The notes under the pieces are model-generated. The model worked only from the letters and a program-made list of their open reading frames with translations, was not told the DNA's origin and did not search any database. The position numbers were made by a program, and so were the translations under genes. A stretch of DNA of 64,000 bases from Sympetrum striolatum (lineage: Eukaryota > Arthropoda > Insecta > Odonata > Libellulidae), in contig CANPUZ010000063.1 in NCBI GenBank assembly GCA_947579665.1, positions 310,001-374,000 of the forward strand. The letters are read 5' to 3'. This document shows positions 23,944 to 34,080 of this stretch, one piece after another. Position 1 is the stretch's first letter. Every line of letters starts with the position of its first letter.

Positions 23944-24018
23944 CTCTGAGTCAGCAAGCGGATCTAAATTTCCCGTATTATCAACAGCCTGAATGGAAAA
24001 GGCCTTCACAATGAAATC
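23944..24018 (-). CDS. Phase-0 linker exon, probably of the ZAD gene
   Basis: Bounded by acceptor CTTTTGCAG and donor GAG|GTAACT, these 75 bases code for DFIVKAFSIQAVDNTGNLDP followed by LADSE. The residues fit an acidic, unstructured linker. Phase 0 at both ends matches the exons at 28241-28291 and 28515-28613. The next exon downstream was not found: repeats fill the following 6 kb. Confidence 0.6.
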
Positions 24019-24805
24019 CTGCAAAAGATGATAATAAGCGTAATTAAATGAGGGCAAAATTGATGCTTCAAGCATTGACTCAGGTTATTCGGATCTGACT
24101 CAAAACTCACATAACTAAGCTTATCTATTTACCAAATTACCTCTTTTGGATTATAAAAAATTTAAAAATCATTCAGAATACAACTGTGTAAACAATTATA
24201 CAGGAGAGGATCGTTAATCCGAACTATTCAGGACCAAGGTTGGTTCGCATTAAGGATATGTTCAGATAATAGGTATTTTAACCTGAATGAGAAAAAGGAA
24301 CTGAAAAAAGGCTTTGATGGGTTACAGTACGAAATAAGTGACGATAATGCACATAAATATTACTGAAAACTTTTATTTTAAGAAAACTACATATGACTGT
24401 CCCAGTAAGGGTTTTCTTTTCGAAATGACTACCGTTGAGTCAGATTCTGCAACAAAGTGAAGAATTCGGTCCTTCTGTGATTTTATATTATGTTTAGTTT
24501 TCCTGCTAATATTGTATTCCTGCTGAGGAATGGATGAAATGATGCCACGATGTAGTTAATTTAATGTGTCTTCTTTTTGCTGTAACGTCAGCACCTGTCT
24601 TTTTCTCTTGACGTTTCCACCGCTTGAACTAGCTACTGGACATGTTTCCTTCTTATTTTTATCCTTTTAGAAGGTTAATTAATATAGTATAAATACTTAC
24701 TGGATCACACCTTCAAAATATTGGCGCAAAACACGCATAGCGGTGGCATTCAAAATTACTGCATATCTATCGTGAAATTTTCGTTGTTTGGATGTTCGGA
24801 TAAAC

Positions 24806-27800
24806 CAGTGGTTCCCAACGGGGGCGCTACCGCCCCCCGGTGGGCGCTGAGAAGTCTAAGGGGGGCGTTCTGTGTCCAAGTCATATTGAGGGGACGTTGA
24901 GGTCCAGCCGCCGCCTCCTTGAGCAGTTGGCGTTCTTAATGGCCACTGACAGCATTACTGACATCTTTGTTTCGATTCTTCAACTTTTGACGCTACAGCC
25001 TTTTGGTGCCAGGTGTCAGAAACATTGTTATAAATGCTTTCTTAGCTCTCGCAAAAGCTTGTGGCAGAAGGATGCGTCACGAATGGGGTTGACCTAATCC
25101 ATGGAATACTGATGGAATGGAGGGGAGGGGTACGGAGGAGAGGGACGGAAACGCTGTTTTCAGGGCGTTTTCAATGGGAAATACGGACATTATAACTGCC
25201 GTTAAAATTCTGCATAAAGGTTATTTGGCAAAAGGAGAATGAAACTCAACCCGATTAAAAAACACACATCTCCCCGAGCGATTGTTTTAAATCATCTCTC
25301 TACTTTGGAATATTCATAGTAGTCCCAAGGATTTTTTCTGTTGATGACACCACCCTATTAAAAGCTTTTATAAACTTTTATTGAATTTCTTCATCGGCCT
25401 CCTTCCACATACACATAATGACGTTGTAAATTAATTTTGTTCTTGGCTGTAAAGCGCTTTCAGATTCCCAATTTTGGATAGTTCGTAATTTGTAATTGAA
25501 AATTATAGGAAAAATGAAAGTACGAATATGACGGAAAGAGAGGAAAAAGTGGAAATGATTAAATGGAATGAAAATAAGTAAGCATAATCAAATAGTAGTA
25601 TTTTGAAATATTACCACTGATTGTGAGAAAAAATATTTCTCAAACCGGGACTCGGACTCAATTTTATTCATTATCGTTTTAATTGAAAAGTCTTCCAAAT
25701 ATCAGTGAACTATATCGAATTTGGTTAACACTGATACAGTGTGATAACATCATCGGCTTTTACTCGTAGTTTGGTTAATGAAGTTTGACAATGATTGACA
25801 CAGAGAATAGAAAATAATAATAACAAACCTTTTTATGATTTCTGCTCTAACGCGCCCAATCATCACTAAAGTGCAATCTGTAATAATTGACAAGAAGTTA
25901 CTCGGGGTATTCATTTAAAAACAGTTCCTATTCATGAAATGTCAACTTTCTTACATTATGAGTTAGAAAAATTATAGCTTGACAGATTATCGAGCATTAG
26001 TTCTCATTTTCTTACAATACCGTTCCTCCAACTTAACGGATGGATATATTTGTGTTTTCAGACCTCTCTGAAAAGTGAAATTGCAAATTTTTTTTGTGAA
26101 CTTTCGTGCAGATATTATTATAGGTCCAATAATTATTGCACAAATTACTGAAACCAAACCCAAAGTACTACAAAGGAGTGAACTATTCTGCGGTCCCTAC
26201 TCGTCGTATCCAAATTTAGTTTGAAAAAATGTAATTACTTTTTACCATAAAACATAAGCATAACTTTCAATTGAATTAATTTATGCCTATAATTAAAAAT
26301 ATAAAATTATCAGATAGCTAGTAGCAATGAAAATACGATACGTTCGAGAATAATAGGGTTAGAAAATAGAATGCGGAATTAGACAGATATTGCGAGCTCA
26401 CATTAGCTAGGAACGCCCACCTAATCGCTCAGGAATATGACAGCATCCCAGTCTCATGTTTTTCATTACAGCTTGATGAATCTACTTTGCCAAAAAACGA
26501 GTCTTTACTTCTGGTGTACGTTCGCTTCATAAAATATGAAAGCATTTGTCCAGAATTATTATTCGCAAGAACGTTAGAAACGGACACAAAAGGAAAATCT
26601 GTTTTTGGCGTTTTGGAACATTATTTGGAAGAAAAAGGTATTCCTCTGAATAATAACTTGTCTGTTGCTACCGATGGAGCTCCGGCAATGGTTGGACGTC
26701 AACGTGGTTTTATTTCATATTTGAAAAGAGCGGTACCAAATGTAGTCGCCGTGATTGTGTAATTCCCCGACAACATTTGGTGGCAAAACACCTTAGTGAT
26801 CGCCTTCACCGCTCGCTACAGTATGTAATTACTGCAGTTAACAGGATCAGATGCAATGCTCTCGATGGTAGATTATTTAGAAAGCTTTGTGATGAAAACG
26901 ACTAAGACTTTAATCGGTTACTGTTGCACACAGAAGTTCGTTGGCTGTCATAAGGTACTTGTCTAAAACGATTTTTGAACTCTTTGAAGCAGTTACTAAG
27001 TTTTTTGAAAGCAAAGATGATTTATTAAGAGTGAATTTATTGAAATGTAACAGCGATATTGCTTATTTGACAGATTTATACAACAAATTTAATGAAACAA
27101 ACTGCAAGGAAATGATTTGAATTTGATCAAAGCCAAGGCAATTATCTCTGCGTTTGTGTCAAAACTTGCTTTGTACAAACAAAATTTGGGTAAAACACAA
27201 TTTCATTAGTTTCCAAATCTTTCTTCAATGAAAACTAATGATAACGACATTCTCGCTTACTGCCAGCATTTGGAAGCACTAAAAGAAGACTTTACAATTA
27301 TATTTGAGGATTTACTCAATATGGTTATTCCAGATTGGGTCATAGAACCATCCTCTAACTTAGAAATCAAAGGATTATCACTGCAGGAGGAGTTTATTGA
27401 ATTGTCAACAGATGAAGAGTTGAAATTTAAATTAAAAAATGGGTTTCAAGAATTTTGGCTTCAACATCAAATTCCAATATTATATCCAGCCTTATGGGCT
27501 GCAGTAAATACATTTTTCATCGCTTTTCCGTCCTCATATTTAGCAGAACGAAGGTTTATCACGGCGACCAATCTATTAACTAAGAAAAGAAACAGGTTGT
27601 CAATAGTGGAACGCGGTGACTTAAGGTTATTATTGACAAAAATGGCACCAAATATTGATAACTTAGTTTCATCGTATTGAGCTCAGCTGTCTCATTAACA
27701 ATATTATATTAATTATTAATAACATAGTTTAATCGTTCTGTAAACAATACTTCAATATTTCATTATCTTAAGATTAAAGAAAACTAAAAAATTGCTCTTG

Positions 27801-27904
27801 TTTTTCAATATATAGCATGTAAAATGTAATTAACCTAAGGGGGGCGCTATCAAATTCTTAACTGAAAAAGTGGGCGCTGACTCGAAAAAGGTTGGGAACC
27901 TATG
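24806..27904 (+). mobile_element. hAT transposon inserted in the pogo-type MITE
   Basis: Ends are CAGTGGTTCCCAAC and, inverted, CATAGGTTCCCAAC. A perfect 8-bp duplication GGATAAAC flanks it at 24798-24805 and 27905-27912. Short subterminal GGGGGCGCT motifs repeat near both ends (24829-24868, 27839-27850). It is 3.1 kb and contains a decayed transposase. The 8-bp duplication dates the insertion as later than the MITE, whose own terminal repeat is part of the duplicated target. Confidence 0.93.
26420..27680 (+). pseudogene. hAT transposase, disrupted
   Basis: The frame SIPVSCFSLQLDESTLPKNE (from about 26440) carries the first catalytic D in LDEST, and NNLSVATDGAPAMVGRQRGF the second. At 26760 the frame changes, and homology continues as IPRQHLVAKHLSDRLHRSLQ and LLLHTEVRWLS with in-frame TAA codons (near 26903 and 26950). 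The last open stretch (27228-27680, 150 codons) ends in FPSSYLAERRFITATNLLTK and KRNRLSIVERGDLRLLLT, the hAT C-terminal dimerisation motif. It resembles the SCAND3/ZBED-like hAT transposases that lack introns. Stops and shifts make it non-functional. Confidence 0.85.
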
Positions 27905-28240
27905 GGATAAACGATCCTCTACAGTATCTTTTAAGAGGAAGTCTGCATTTAAATCGCTAATTTCAGGTGCAGATTACATTAAATCTGACAGAAGAGCCAA
28001 ATATGAACGGATGAGAACACATCTTCACTATTGAAGATGGTTTCTTTACTTGAAGTAATTAAGAAAATTGGTGCGTTAAAGGGACTCCTGAAGTAATTAA
28101 TTGAGGATAAAATTGAAGGGAAAAAAAAGAGGGGAAGACAAAGACAGAAGATGTTGAATGCCTTAAAGGATGAGGCGAGTTACAAGGAAGTGAAGGAGAT
28201 GGAATAGAGGGTAAATTTAGCCAACACTTAAATCTCTTAC

Positions 28241-28291
28241 CTCATTCCCAACAGGGACTTCAATTTCTTCTTCATTAGCCTTCAGAGAAAT
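28241..28291 (-). CDS. Phase-0 linker exon, probably of the ZAD gene
   Basis: It has acceptor CTCTGCAG and donor GAG|GTAAGA. The 51 bases read ISLKANEEEIEVPVGNE, an acidic segment. The phase fits exons on both sides. Confidence 0.6.
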
Positions 28292-28514
28292 CTGCAGAGA
28301 GAGATAAATTTCTATTTAACTCAGGTTCCTCTCTGGTATAGCAATATGTAATACTGCTAAAGTTACTCATAATGGACCTTATACTACAATATCTATGATA
28401 CATAGCTACATCTCTAGATATTATCATATGTATATAAGAAGTAAGTCTGGAAATAATTCTGTCATTGAGGAGGTTAATGAAATTAATTTATGTAAAACGT
28501 TTTGATGCTAATAC

Positions 28515-28613
28515 CTGAAATGTCTCTGCAGAATGTGGTGGAGGAAGGTTATCTAAATGATCTTTCAGTACGACGTCGGATTCCTCTTCTTTCTTCACTC
28601 CCCAGAGGATCAA
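28515..28613 (-). CDS. Phase-0 linker exon, probably of the ZAD gene
   Basis: It has acceptor TTGTTTTAG and donor CAG|GTATTA. The 99 bases read LILWGVKKEEESDVVLKDHL followed by DNLPPPHSAETFQ. The other two frames hit stops, which supports this reading. KKEEES and VVLKD look like the acidic, SUMO-site-like linkers common after ZADs. It starts in phase 0, whereas the preceding recognised exon (33463-33611) ends after two bases of a codon, so a further exon must lie between them if all belong to one gene. Confidence 0.6.
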
Positions 28614-29270
28614 CTAAAACAAGAGAAAAACAGGATTAATAACACTTCATGAACTTGGGTTTCTTAATGCATTTGAAATAATTAAGGAATTAAAATACTT
28701 AGGGATTCAAATAAATTATAAGAACCAAGCAAGAGAATATGCAATAATAATAATATTGGTCAATAAAAGATCATGAAACATGATATGTGACAGGTCAAAC
28801 AATCCATGAGGATGATTACATAAATATAGTTAAAAAACATGCATACAAAGAAAGATTAACATCATTAGTAAATTCATCAATGCTATAGTACATTTTAACG
28901 AGTAAAAAAGGTTATAACTTTTTCTTAAAACTTAAAAAGGCTCTAACAGTACATTTTCTATTATAATTTAATACCCATACATTTGGAACCCTGAGAAGCT
29001 CTTTTAATCTGATTAAAAAATGAATGAAGTTTCTTACTACCAGGAGTATCGTGATTATATAAATCAGAGTATAATTTGAAGTTGTGTAAGTTCTTCTGAA
29101 TGTAAAGAAGTGTTATAAGAATATGAATTCAAGGCAGAGGAAAAATATTGAGCTTTCCAAAAATGGGTTTTCTATGAGCATCATAACTTCCATTGGTGAT
29201 CAATCTCATGAATTTCTTTTGAATTTTAAAAATAAACTTGGTGTTAGGGCATGTACCCCAGAAAAGAATA

Positions 29271-29595
29271 CTATAAACAATATGTACAAGATAGAATGCT
29301 CATGAAAACTAGAGAGTAACTCCAAGATACCGATTCTACTTTCATTAGGTTTACCCCTCGGAGGCTGTAAGAATAATCATTTATTATAGATTTTCTTACG
29401 AAGAAGTTAACTACCGCACACTTTTCTACATTAAGCTCTAATTGCCAATCATCGCACCAGTTCATAATTCTATCCAAGTCGTTAGAAAGGCTTAATCTAT
29501 CCTCTGAACTATCTATTTCCCTGTAAATGACTGCGTCGTTTGCGAATATCCTAACATTGCTTTCAATGAGATAGTTTGCAAAAGAAGAAACCTAA
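29271..29595 (-). pseudogene. LINE reverse-transcriptase palm fragment
   Basis: The translation SSFANYLIESNVRIFANDAV followed by IYREIDSSEDRLSLSNDLDR and WCDDWQLELNVEKCAVV is the RT block around the catalytic box of jockey/CR1-like LINEs. The box normally reads F-A-D-D; here it is F-A-N-D, so a catalytic Asp is lost. The flanks are not homologous, so this is a small internal remnant. Confidence 0.8.
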
Positions 29596-29817
29596 TATGT
29601 GGATTTAAAAAACCTAAGCAGAGGGCTCAGGAAAAAAATTTCCACCGCAGGAAAATACTCACAAGAAGGGGAAAACCTGTGAAACCTACAGAAAACTATA
29701 TTTTGTGAAGAAGGAGAATGAAAATCATTATGAGAGACAAGCAGAAAAATAAAAAGTTGGGTCTGCGTCGGACCAGACGGTGGAAGTTAAACTTCTTTGG
29801 CCATTCACACACGCCCA

Positions 29818-29845
29818 TCCACACACACACACACACACACACAGA
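29818..29845. repeat. CA dinucleotide microsatellite
   Basis: About 12 uninterrupted CA units within a TCCACACAC...ACAGACGG context. Confidence 0.9.
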
Positions 29846-29947
29846 CGGACAGGATGTGCAAATGAAATATAAGACCTTTTCCTCTGTTATCCAATTTATT
29901 TCTCTTCAATATATTATTATGAGTGCCTTCATTATTATATTACAAAC

Positions 29948-30643
29948 TTATACATCATCATTATCAATAATCTCTTCTACAATCATTCTTTCATCTTGAC
30001 TATTTTCTGGTTCCTCATTAGAAATTGCACTGTATTCCAAGAAAGACACAATCGGTTTATGATAACTAAAGTAATTAACAAATATTCTAGATTCAAACCT
30101 TTCAAGATATCTACTAAATACAGCATCGATGGTCGTCCCGTATTTGGTCGTACTTTGTTTCTTATCATTCCACACTACCAAGTCTAGCTTTTCTTTTAGG
30201 AAATTTATCAATGGCTCTGTTTTGTCATCGGCAAAATTGATGTTGAAATCACCGCTCATTATCATTGGGATTTCATGAAAATTTTCCTCGAGCAGTTCGG
30301 AGCCTTCTTTAGTATAAATTAATAAGTTTTGGTGTATAAACTTTATGATTTGGCTCACAGTTTTACCAGTGGATATGTATACCACCACAACTACAAATTC
30401 TCGACCAGTTTGTGGAACGCATTTACTGACACAAATTTCTCCAATAGCAGACTGTGCTAGAGCAAGAGATTCTGATGCCCTTGAATGAACATCCATGTGA
30501 GAAGTGACCATATTACTATAGTAATTTTGGTTGTGGTAAATTGCTACTCCTCCCGCGCTAACATTTTTTTTTTCATCAATGGCTAGTTCAGAGTCGGATT
30601 CCGACGACAATTCTGTTAATTTTTGCAAGTCTCGTTTATCCAT
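29948..30643 (-). CDS. Endonuclease/exonuclease/phosphatase-fold protein, C-terminal half; possibly Helentron-type endonuclease
   Basis: A single uninterrupted frame of 231 codons from ATG 30643. After an acidic-serine start (SSESDSELAIDEKK), residues about 30-210 match the second half of an EEP nuclease: SAGGVAIYHNQN (cf. GG.A.Y), SHMDVHSRASESLAL, FVVVVVYISTG, then MIMSGDFNINFADD (GDFN metal/base-contact motif), KYGTTIDAVFSRYLERF (ID.VF) and FVNYFSYHKPIVSFLE (H of the S.H.P motif). The first EEP motif with the catalytic Glu is missing. The TTKYGTTIDAVFSRY...SYHKPI wording is what I associate with endonuclease domains fused to Helitron2/Helentron Rep-helicase proteins in insects; that link is from memory. 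No helicase or Rep motif was found nearby. A TTTTTCAG acceptor lies 12 bases before the ATG, so it could also be a 3' exon. It is in the same strand as the ZAD gene and inside its span. Confidence 0.6.
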   Translation of the reverse strand: MDKRDLQKLTELSSESDSELAIDEKKNVSAGGVAIYHNQNYYSNMVTSHMDVHSRASESLALAQSAIGEICVSKCVPQTGREFVVVVVYISTGKTVSQIIKFIHQNLLIYTKEGSELLEENFHEIPMIMSGDFNINFADDKTEPLINFLKEKLDLVVWNDKKQSTTKYGTTIDAVFSRYLERFESRIFVNYFSYHKPIVSFLEYSAISNEEPENSQDERMIVEEIIDNDDV

Positions 30644-31083
30644 TATTGTTGTTTTCTGAAAAATAATTTAAAAAAAAACAATATGTACTTCAGGACAAAA
30701 ATTGAGGATATGGATGCTTGTCAGAAAAGTGTCATTTTGGGAAACAAAATATCCTGAAAAAAATGTTCACATTGGATGTTGATAGTGGTTCAAATCGCTT
30801 GTCTTCAGCCCATTTTTCAAAAAATGCCTAGTATCCCAAACGAAATCTGATATAAGAATTATAATAATAATAATAAATTTAATAATAATAAATTCTCCCT
30901 AATTTTAACCAGTTTTTCATCCACGAAAATGACAAAACTTGATCGATTAATAATTTTCAATTTCAAAATCCAGCCTTAGCATTTTGCAATCTCAACTAAT
31001 ATTTTTTGCATATTAAAGCATGAACAAGTTGGAGGGGGATTCCGCGCGGGGTTACAAGTCTCTCTGCAACGCATACATCAAGT

Positions 31084-31154
31084 GGCTCAGCGGGTGAATG
31101 GTTAAGACGCTTGCCTAGCACGCTAGAGTCCCTGGTTCGATCTCCGGCTGAGAA
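31084..31154 (+). other. tRNA-Ala(AGC)-like sequence, probably a pseudogene or SINE head
   Basis: A box-like GGTGAATGGTTAAGACG and B box GGTTCGATCTCC are present. The anticodon arm CTTGC-CTAGCAC-GCTAG would present AGC. The T stem has one mismatch, and the acceptor stem pairs at only five of seven positions (GGCTCAG with CTGAGAA). The mismatches argue against a working tRNA. A tRNA-derived SINE promoter or tRNA pseudogene is more likely. Confidence 0.5.
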
Positions 31155-32229
31155 ATTATTTTTCATAAATTCTTTTTCAAAAAAATCTCACTCGTTACGT
31201 GGTTTTTCGACCGACACCCCATCCCGTTACAACGAGCGCAAAGAAGTAGAACTTCAAAACTATACAAAAGAGACAGGAAAAATACTTATTCACTACAAGC
31301 AATCAAATAAAACATCTTCACAAATGACACTAATTCTAAATGTAAACAATTGTGGCATTAAAAAAAGGTCAAACACATCAGAATATTTCAAGAATAATAA
31401 AATGATTAAATACATTAGGTTGATAATTAATAAAATAAACAAAAACGCAGAGTTGAATGAAGTTAAACAAAGACAACAAGAAAAAATGATTCTATGTATT
31501 AACAATATGTACAAGATAGAATTCAAGAAGCGTATGAAAACTTTATTACAAATCTTGATTTATATCTTAGGGAATTTCTTCTATCTGTGATTTTTATGGT
31601 TAATTGTTTTATAATTTATTGTATACTTTCTATTAATAGTAATCTCATTGTGCTCAAAATTTTTCTTAAATATTTGTTATCCACTTATGATCTTACCTTT
31701 GAAATGTCTACATAATTATACGTCAAATGTATTACTTTCTAATGTTCTTACCAATTTTACAATTGATTTTATTTTAATCATAATTGAGAAATATTTAAAC
31801 ATATGCACACTTTACTTTTATTTACTTTGTAAATTATTATAATCTTGTATTTCTTTCATGCAATAGAGCTCCACCGTAAATAAATTATTATTATATTTAT
31901 GAAGGTATTCTCAAATCAAAGTTAATTTAAAAGTCTACAAAAAATAATAATATTTATTAAGTACTGGTCAAAAACCTGATTACACAATACATAAATCTTA
32001 CGTATATGAACAATAAAAATGTTATTAATATGGCAGAAATATAAAAGCAATAGGAAACTTATAGATAGATAATTTGCAAGATGTAATATTACAGTGATTG
32101 TAGAAGATACAGAAATGCGAGGTACAAAAATACAAGTGCATTTCTAGCATATGAGTTTATTACGAGCAATTAGTTTGTTTTTCAGTTGGTTTGTTGGTTC
32201 AGAGAGGAAAGTAGTCAACATCAATACTA
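31155..32229. other. AT-rich sequence with a possible retroelement tail
   Basis: An open frame at 31111-31590 (plus) is lysine/asparagine-rich and matches nothing I know. The end of this stretch, near 31865-31900 (CACCGTAAATAAATTATTATT), looks like the A-rich 3' tail of a LINE or SINE. Confidence 0.35.
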
Positions 32230-32853
32230 CAGTAGAGGATTGTTTATCCAAAAATCTAAACAATGAACACATCCAAACAACGAACATTTCACAATAGATA
32301 TACAGTAATTTTGAACGCCACCGCTACGTGTCTTTTGCGCCGATCTTTTGCAGGTGTGAACGAGTAAGTATTTATACAATATTAATTAACCTTCTAAATG
32401 GATAAAAATAAGAAGAAAACGTGTCCAGCAGCTACTTCAAGTGGTGGGAACGTCAAGAGAAAAAGACAGGTGCTGATGTTACAGTAAAAAGTACACAAAA
32501 TAAATAAACTAGATCATGGTGTCAATTCATCCAATCTTCAGCAGGAATAAAATATTAGCAGGAAAACTATACATGGTATAAAAGCACAGATTCTTCAATT
32601 TGTTGCAGAATCTCACTCAACGGTAGTCGTTTCAAAAAGAAAAACCTTGCGGGGACAGACATGTATAGTTTTCTTTAAATAAAAGTTTTCAATAATATTT
32701 ATATGCATTATCGTCACTTATTTCGTACTGTAATCCGTAGAAGCCTTTTTTAGTTCCTTTTTCTCATTCAGGTTTAAATACCTATTATCCAAACATATCC
32801 TTTATGCGAACCGACCTCCGTCCTGAAAAGTTCAGATAAACGATCCTCTACTG
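32230..32853. mobile_element. pogo/Tigger-type MITE, intact copy
   Basis: Ends CAGTAGAGGATTGTTTATCC and, inverted, CAGTAGAGGATCGTTTATCT, flanked by TA (32228-32229 and 32854-32855). It is 624 bp, in opposite orientation to the copy at 24201-27923, and shows what that copy looked like before the hAT entered. No coding sequence. Confidence 0.88.
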
Positions 32854-33462
32854 TATTCGCATCCCTTATAAACCTTGATAATGGTAAGATAAATTATGTT
32901 TATGAAACAACACCTGAAAAGGGTATTTGTTTCTTACGCGGCGTTGTGGTACATTCAAAGTATTAAGCGATAGAAGTTCTGTAGTCAATATTGTTATTTG
33001 ACAGTGTGTGTAATAATTTAATTCCAAAATTCCTTCTCCTATCCTCTTAACTTTCAATATTGTAAGTCTACTTTCATAATCAAGATGTGAGAATGTAAAT
33101 CGATAGGATAAAAAGCTGACAAATTTTTGAAGTACATGCTCTATGAGGTTTGCATTGAATTGCAGCATTACAATAAATGTGGTAAATTTATTGCAATGAA
33201 GTCAAATTTATTTTTGAAACAATTATTGTGCTAGCTTGTAGCGATCAGGAGATGAACTATCAAAATAAGGTCCTCCACATCAAGAGTTTTTCTTCTGACA
33301 ATGAGTACCAACGTGTTAGCAGAATGCAAGCAACTTTAATCGTGTATATATACACACACTAAATTAATTGTATCTGGTGCAATGTACCTCACACACACCT
33401 CCCTGTTCAATAATACATGACAACTTACCCAAGAGAAATAGGTTTATTAAAATTTTAATCAC

Positions 33463-33611
33463 CTTTTCATTGCTGGAACTGCTTTTGTTTTCAGGAACAA
33501 TTCGTAAGTTTCTCTAAACCTATCGCATTTCTCCTTGAAGCACTTGAAGCCATGAAGTTTGTCAGAACAATCTGAACAGACGAAAGGTGGAAAATGGTCA
33601 TCCAAGGCTAC
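33463..33611 (-). CDS. ZAD gene exon 2 (second half of the zinc-finger-associated domain)
   Basis: After a GTGTTTCAG acceptor the exon reads VALDDHFPPFVCSDCSDKLH followed by GFKCFKEKCDRFRETYELFL. CSDC supplies the second zinc-binding cysteine pair, and PP.VC..C...L..F..F...C is the standard end of a ZAD. It ends AAAAG|GTGATT, two bases into a codon. Joining it straight to the exon at 28515-28613 would create TGA, so an intermediate exon or a different donor must be used. Confidence 0.85.
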
Positions 33612-33936
33612 CTGAAACACAATATATAAAAACAATCAAAACAGTTGGTCCAATAATAAACAAGCGTACTAAAAAGTAATTATCATCAAGGAGAAAAGCA
33701 ACCACCTGTTGCTATTTCGCATTTACTAGCAAAACTTTACTATTTAATTGCACAAATCCATTCAATTTCGTGTTGGAGACGGCGGAATTGTTTTGCAGTA
33801 CATTCGTAACGTAACTATATCGTAAAAATTCGGTACCATAGTTGCAAATACGTTTAAAACCATCATTGTAAGTTAAAGGCGAAAAATAAGAATATATAAG
33901 TGGCTAAAGTAAAAGTTATGAATTGTTTCACGTTAC

Positions 33937-34080
33937 CTCGTAATTGAGAACTTCACAAAGAGTTCGAGCTACATTCTTCAATGAGCCGCTCACTTCAAAT
34001 ATGTAAAGCAAAACTTTCTTGTCTTTAAAACAAAGTTTGCACTTCCTTAAATCACGAGGGATTTCTGATTCTATCTTCAT
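33937..34080 (-). CDS. ZAD (zinc-finger-associated domain) gene, exon 1 with start codon
   Basis: ATG at 34078-34080 opens 48 codons: MKIESEIPRDLRKCKLCFKD followed by KKVLLYIFEVSGSLKNVART and LCEVLNYE. It ends at GAG|GTAACG in phase 0, joining exon 2. CKLC (residues 14-17) is the first cysteine pair of the ZAD, with the usual IF...(G)..L...ICEVL spacing. ZADs are dimerisation modules at the N-terminus of insect C2H2 zinc-finger transcription factors. The start fits family practice: the first cysteine pair falls within ~15 residues of Met. No C2H2 finger exon could be found in the window, so the DNA-binding part is either beyond long introns or lost. Confidence 0.85.

Larger units (their letters stand above)
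24201..27923. mobile_element. pogo/Tigger-type MITE split by an hAT element
   Basis: Outer ends: TA|CAGGAGAGGATCGTTAATCC on the left and GGATAAACGATCCTCTACAG|TA on the right. Without the inserted hAT it is about 0.62 kb, the same as the uninterrupted copy at 32230-32853, which lies in the opposite orientation and shares internal text such as CGAAATAAGTGACGATAATG. TA target and CAGTAGAGGATC ends are the pogo/Tigger pattern. No coding sequence. Confidence 0.85.

Noticed and set aside
31111..31590. 159-codon plus-strand frame rich in Lys, Asn and Ile
   Set aside because: Composition follows the AT bias, its start overlaps the tRNA-like sequence, and no homology is seen.
28515..33611. Direct splice of ZAD exon 2 to the exon at 28613
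   Set aside because: The phases do not fit (AG + T then TGA). The exons may still be one gene with another exon between.
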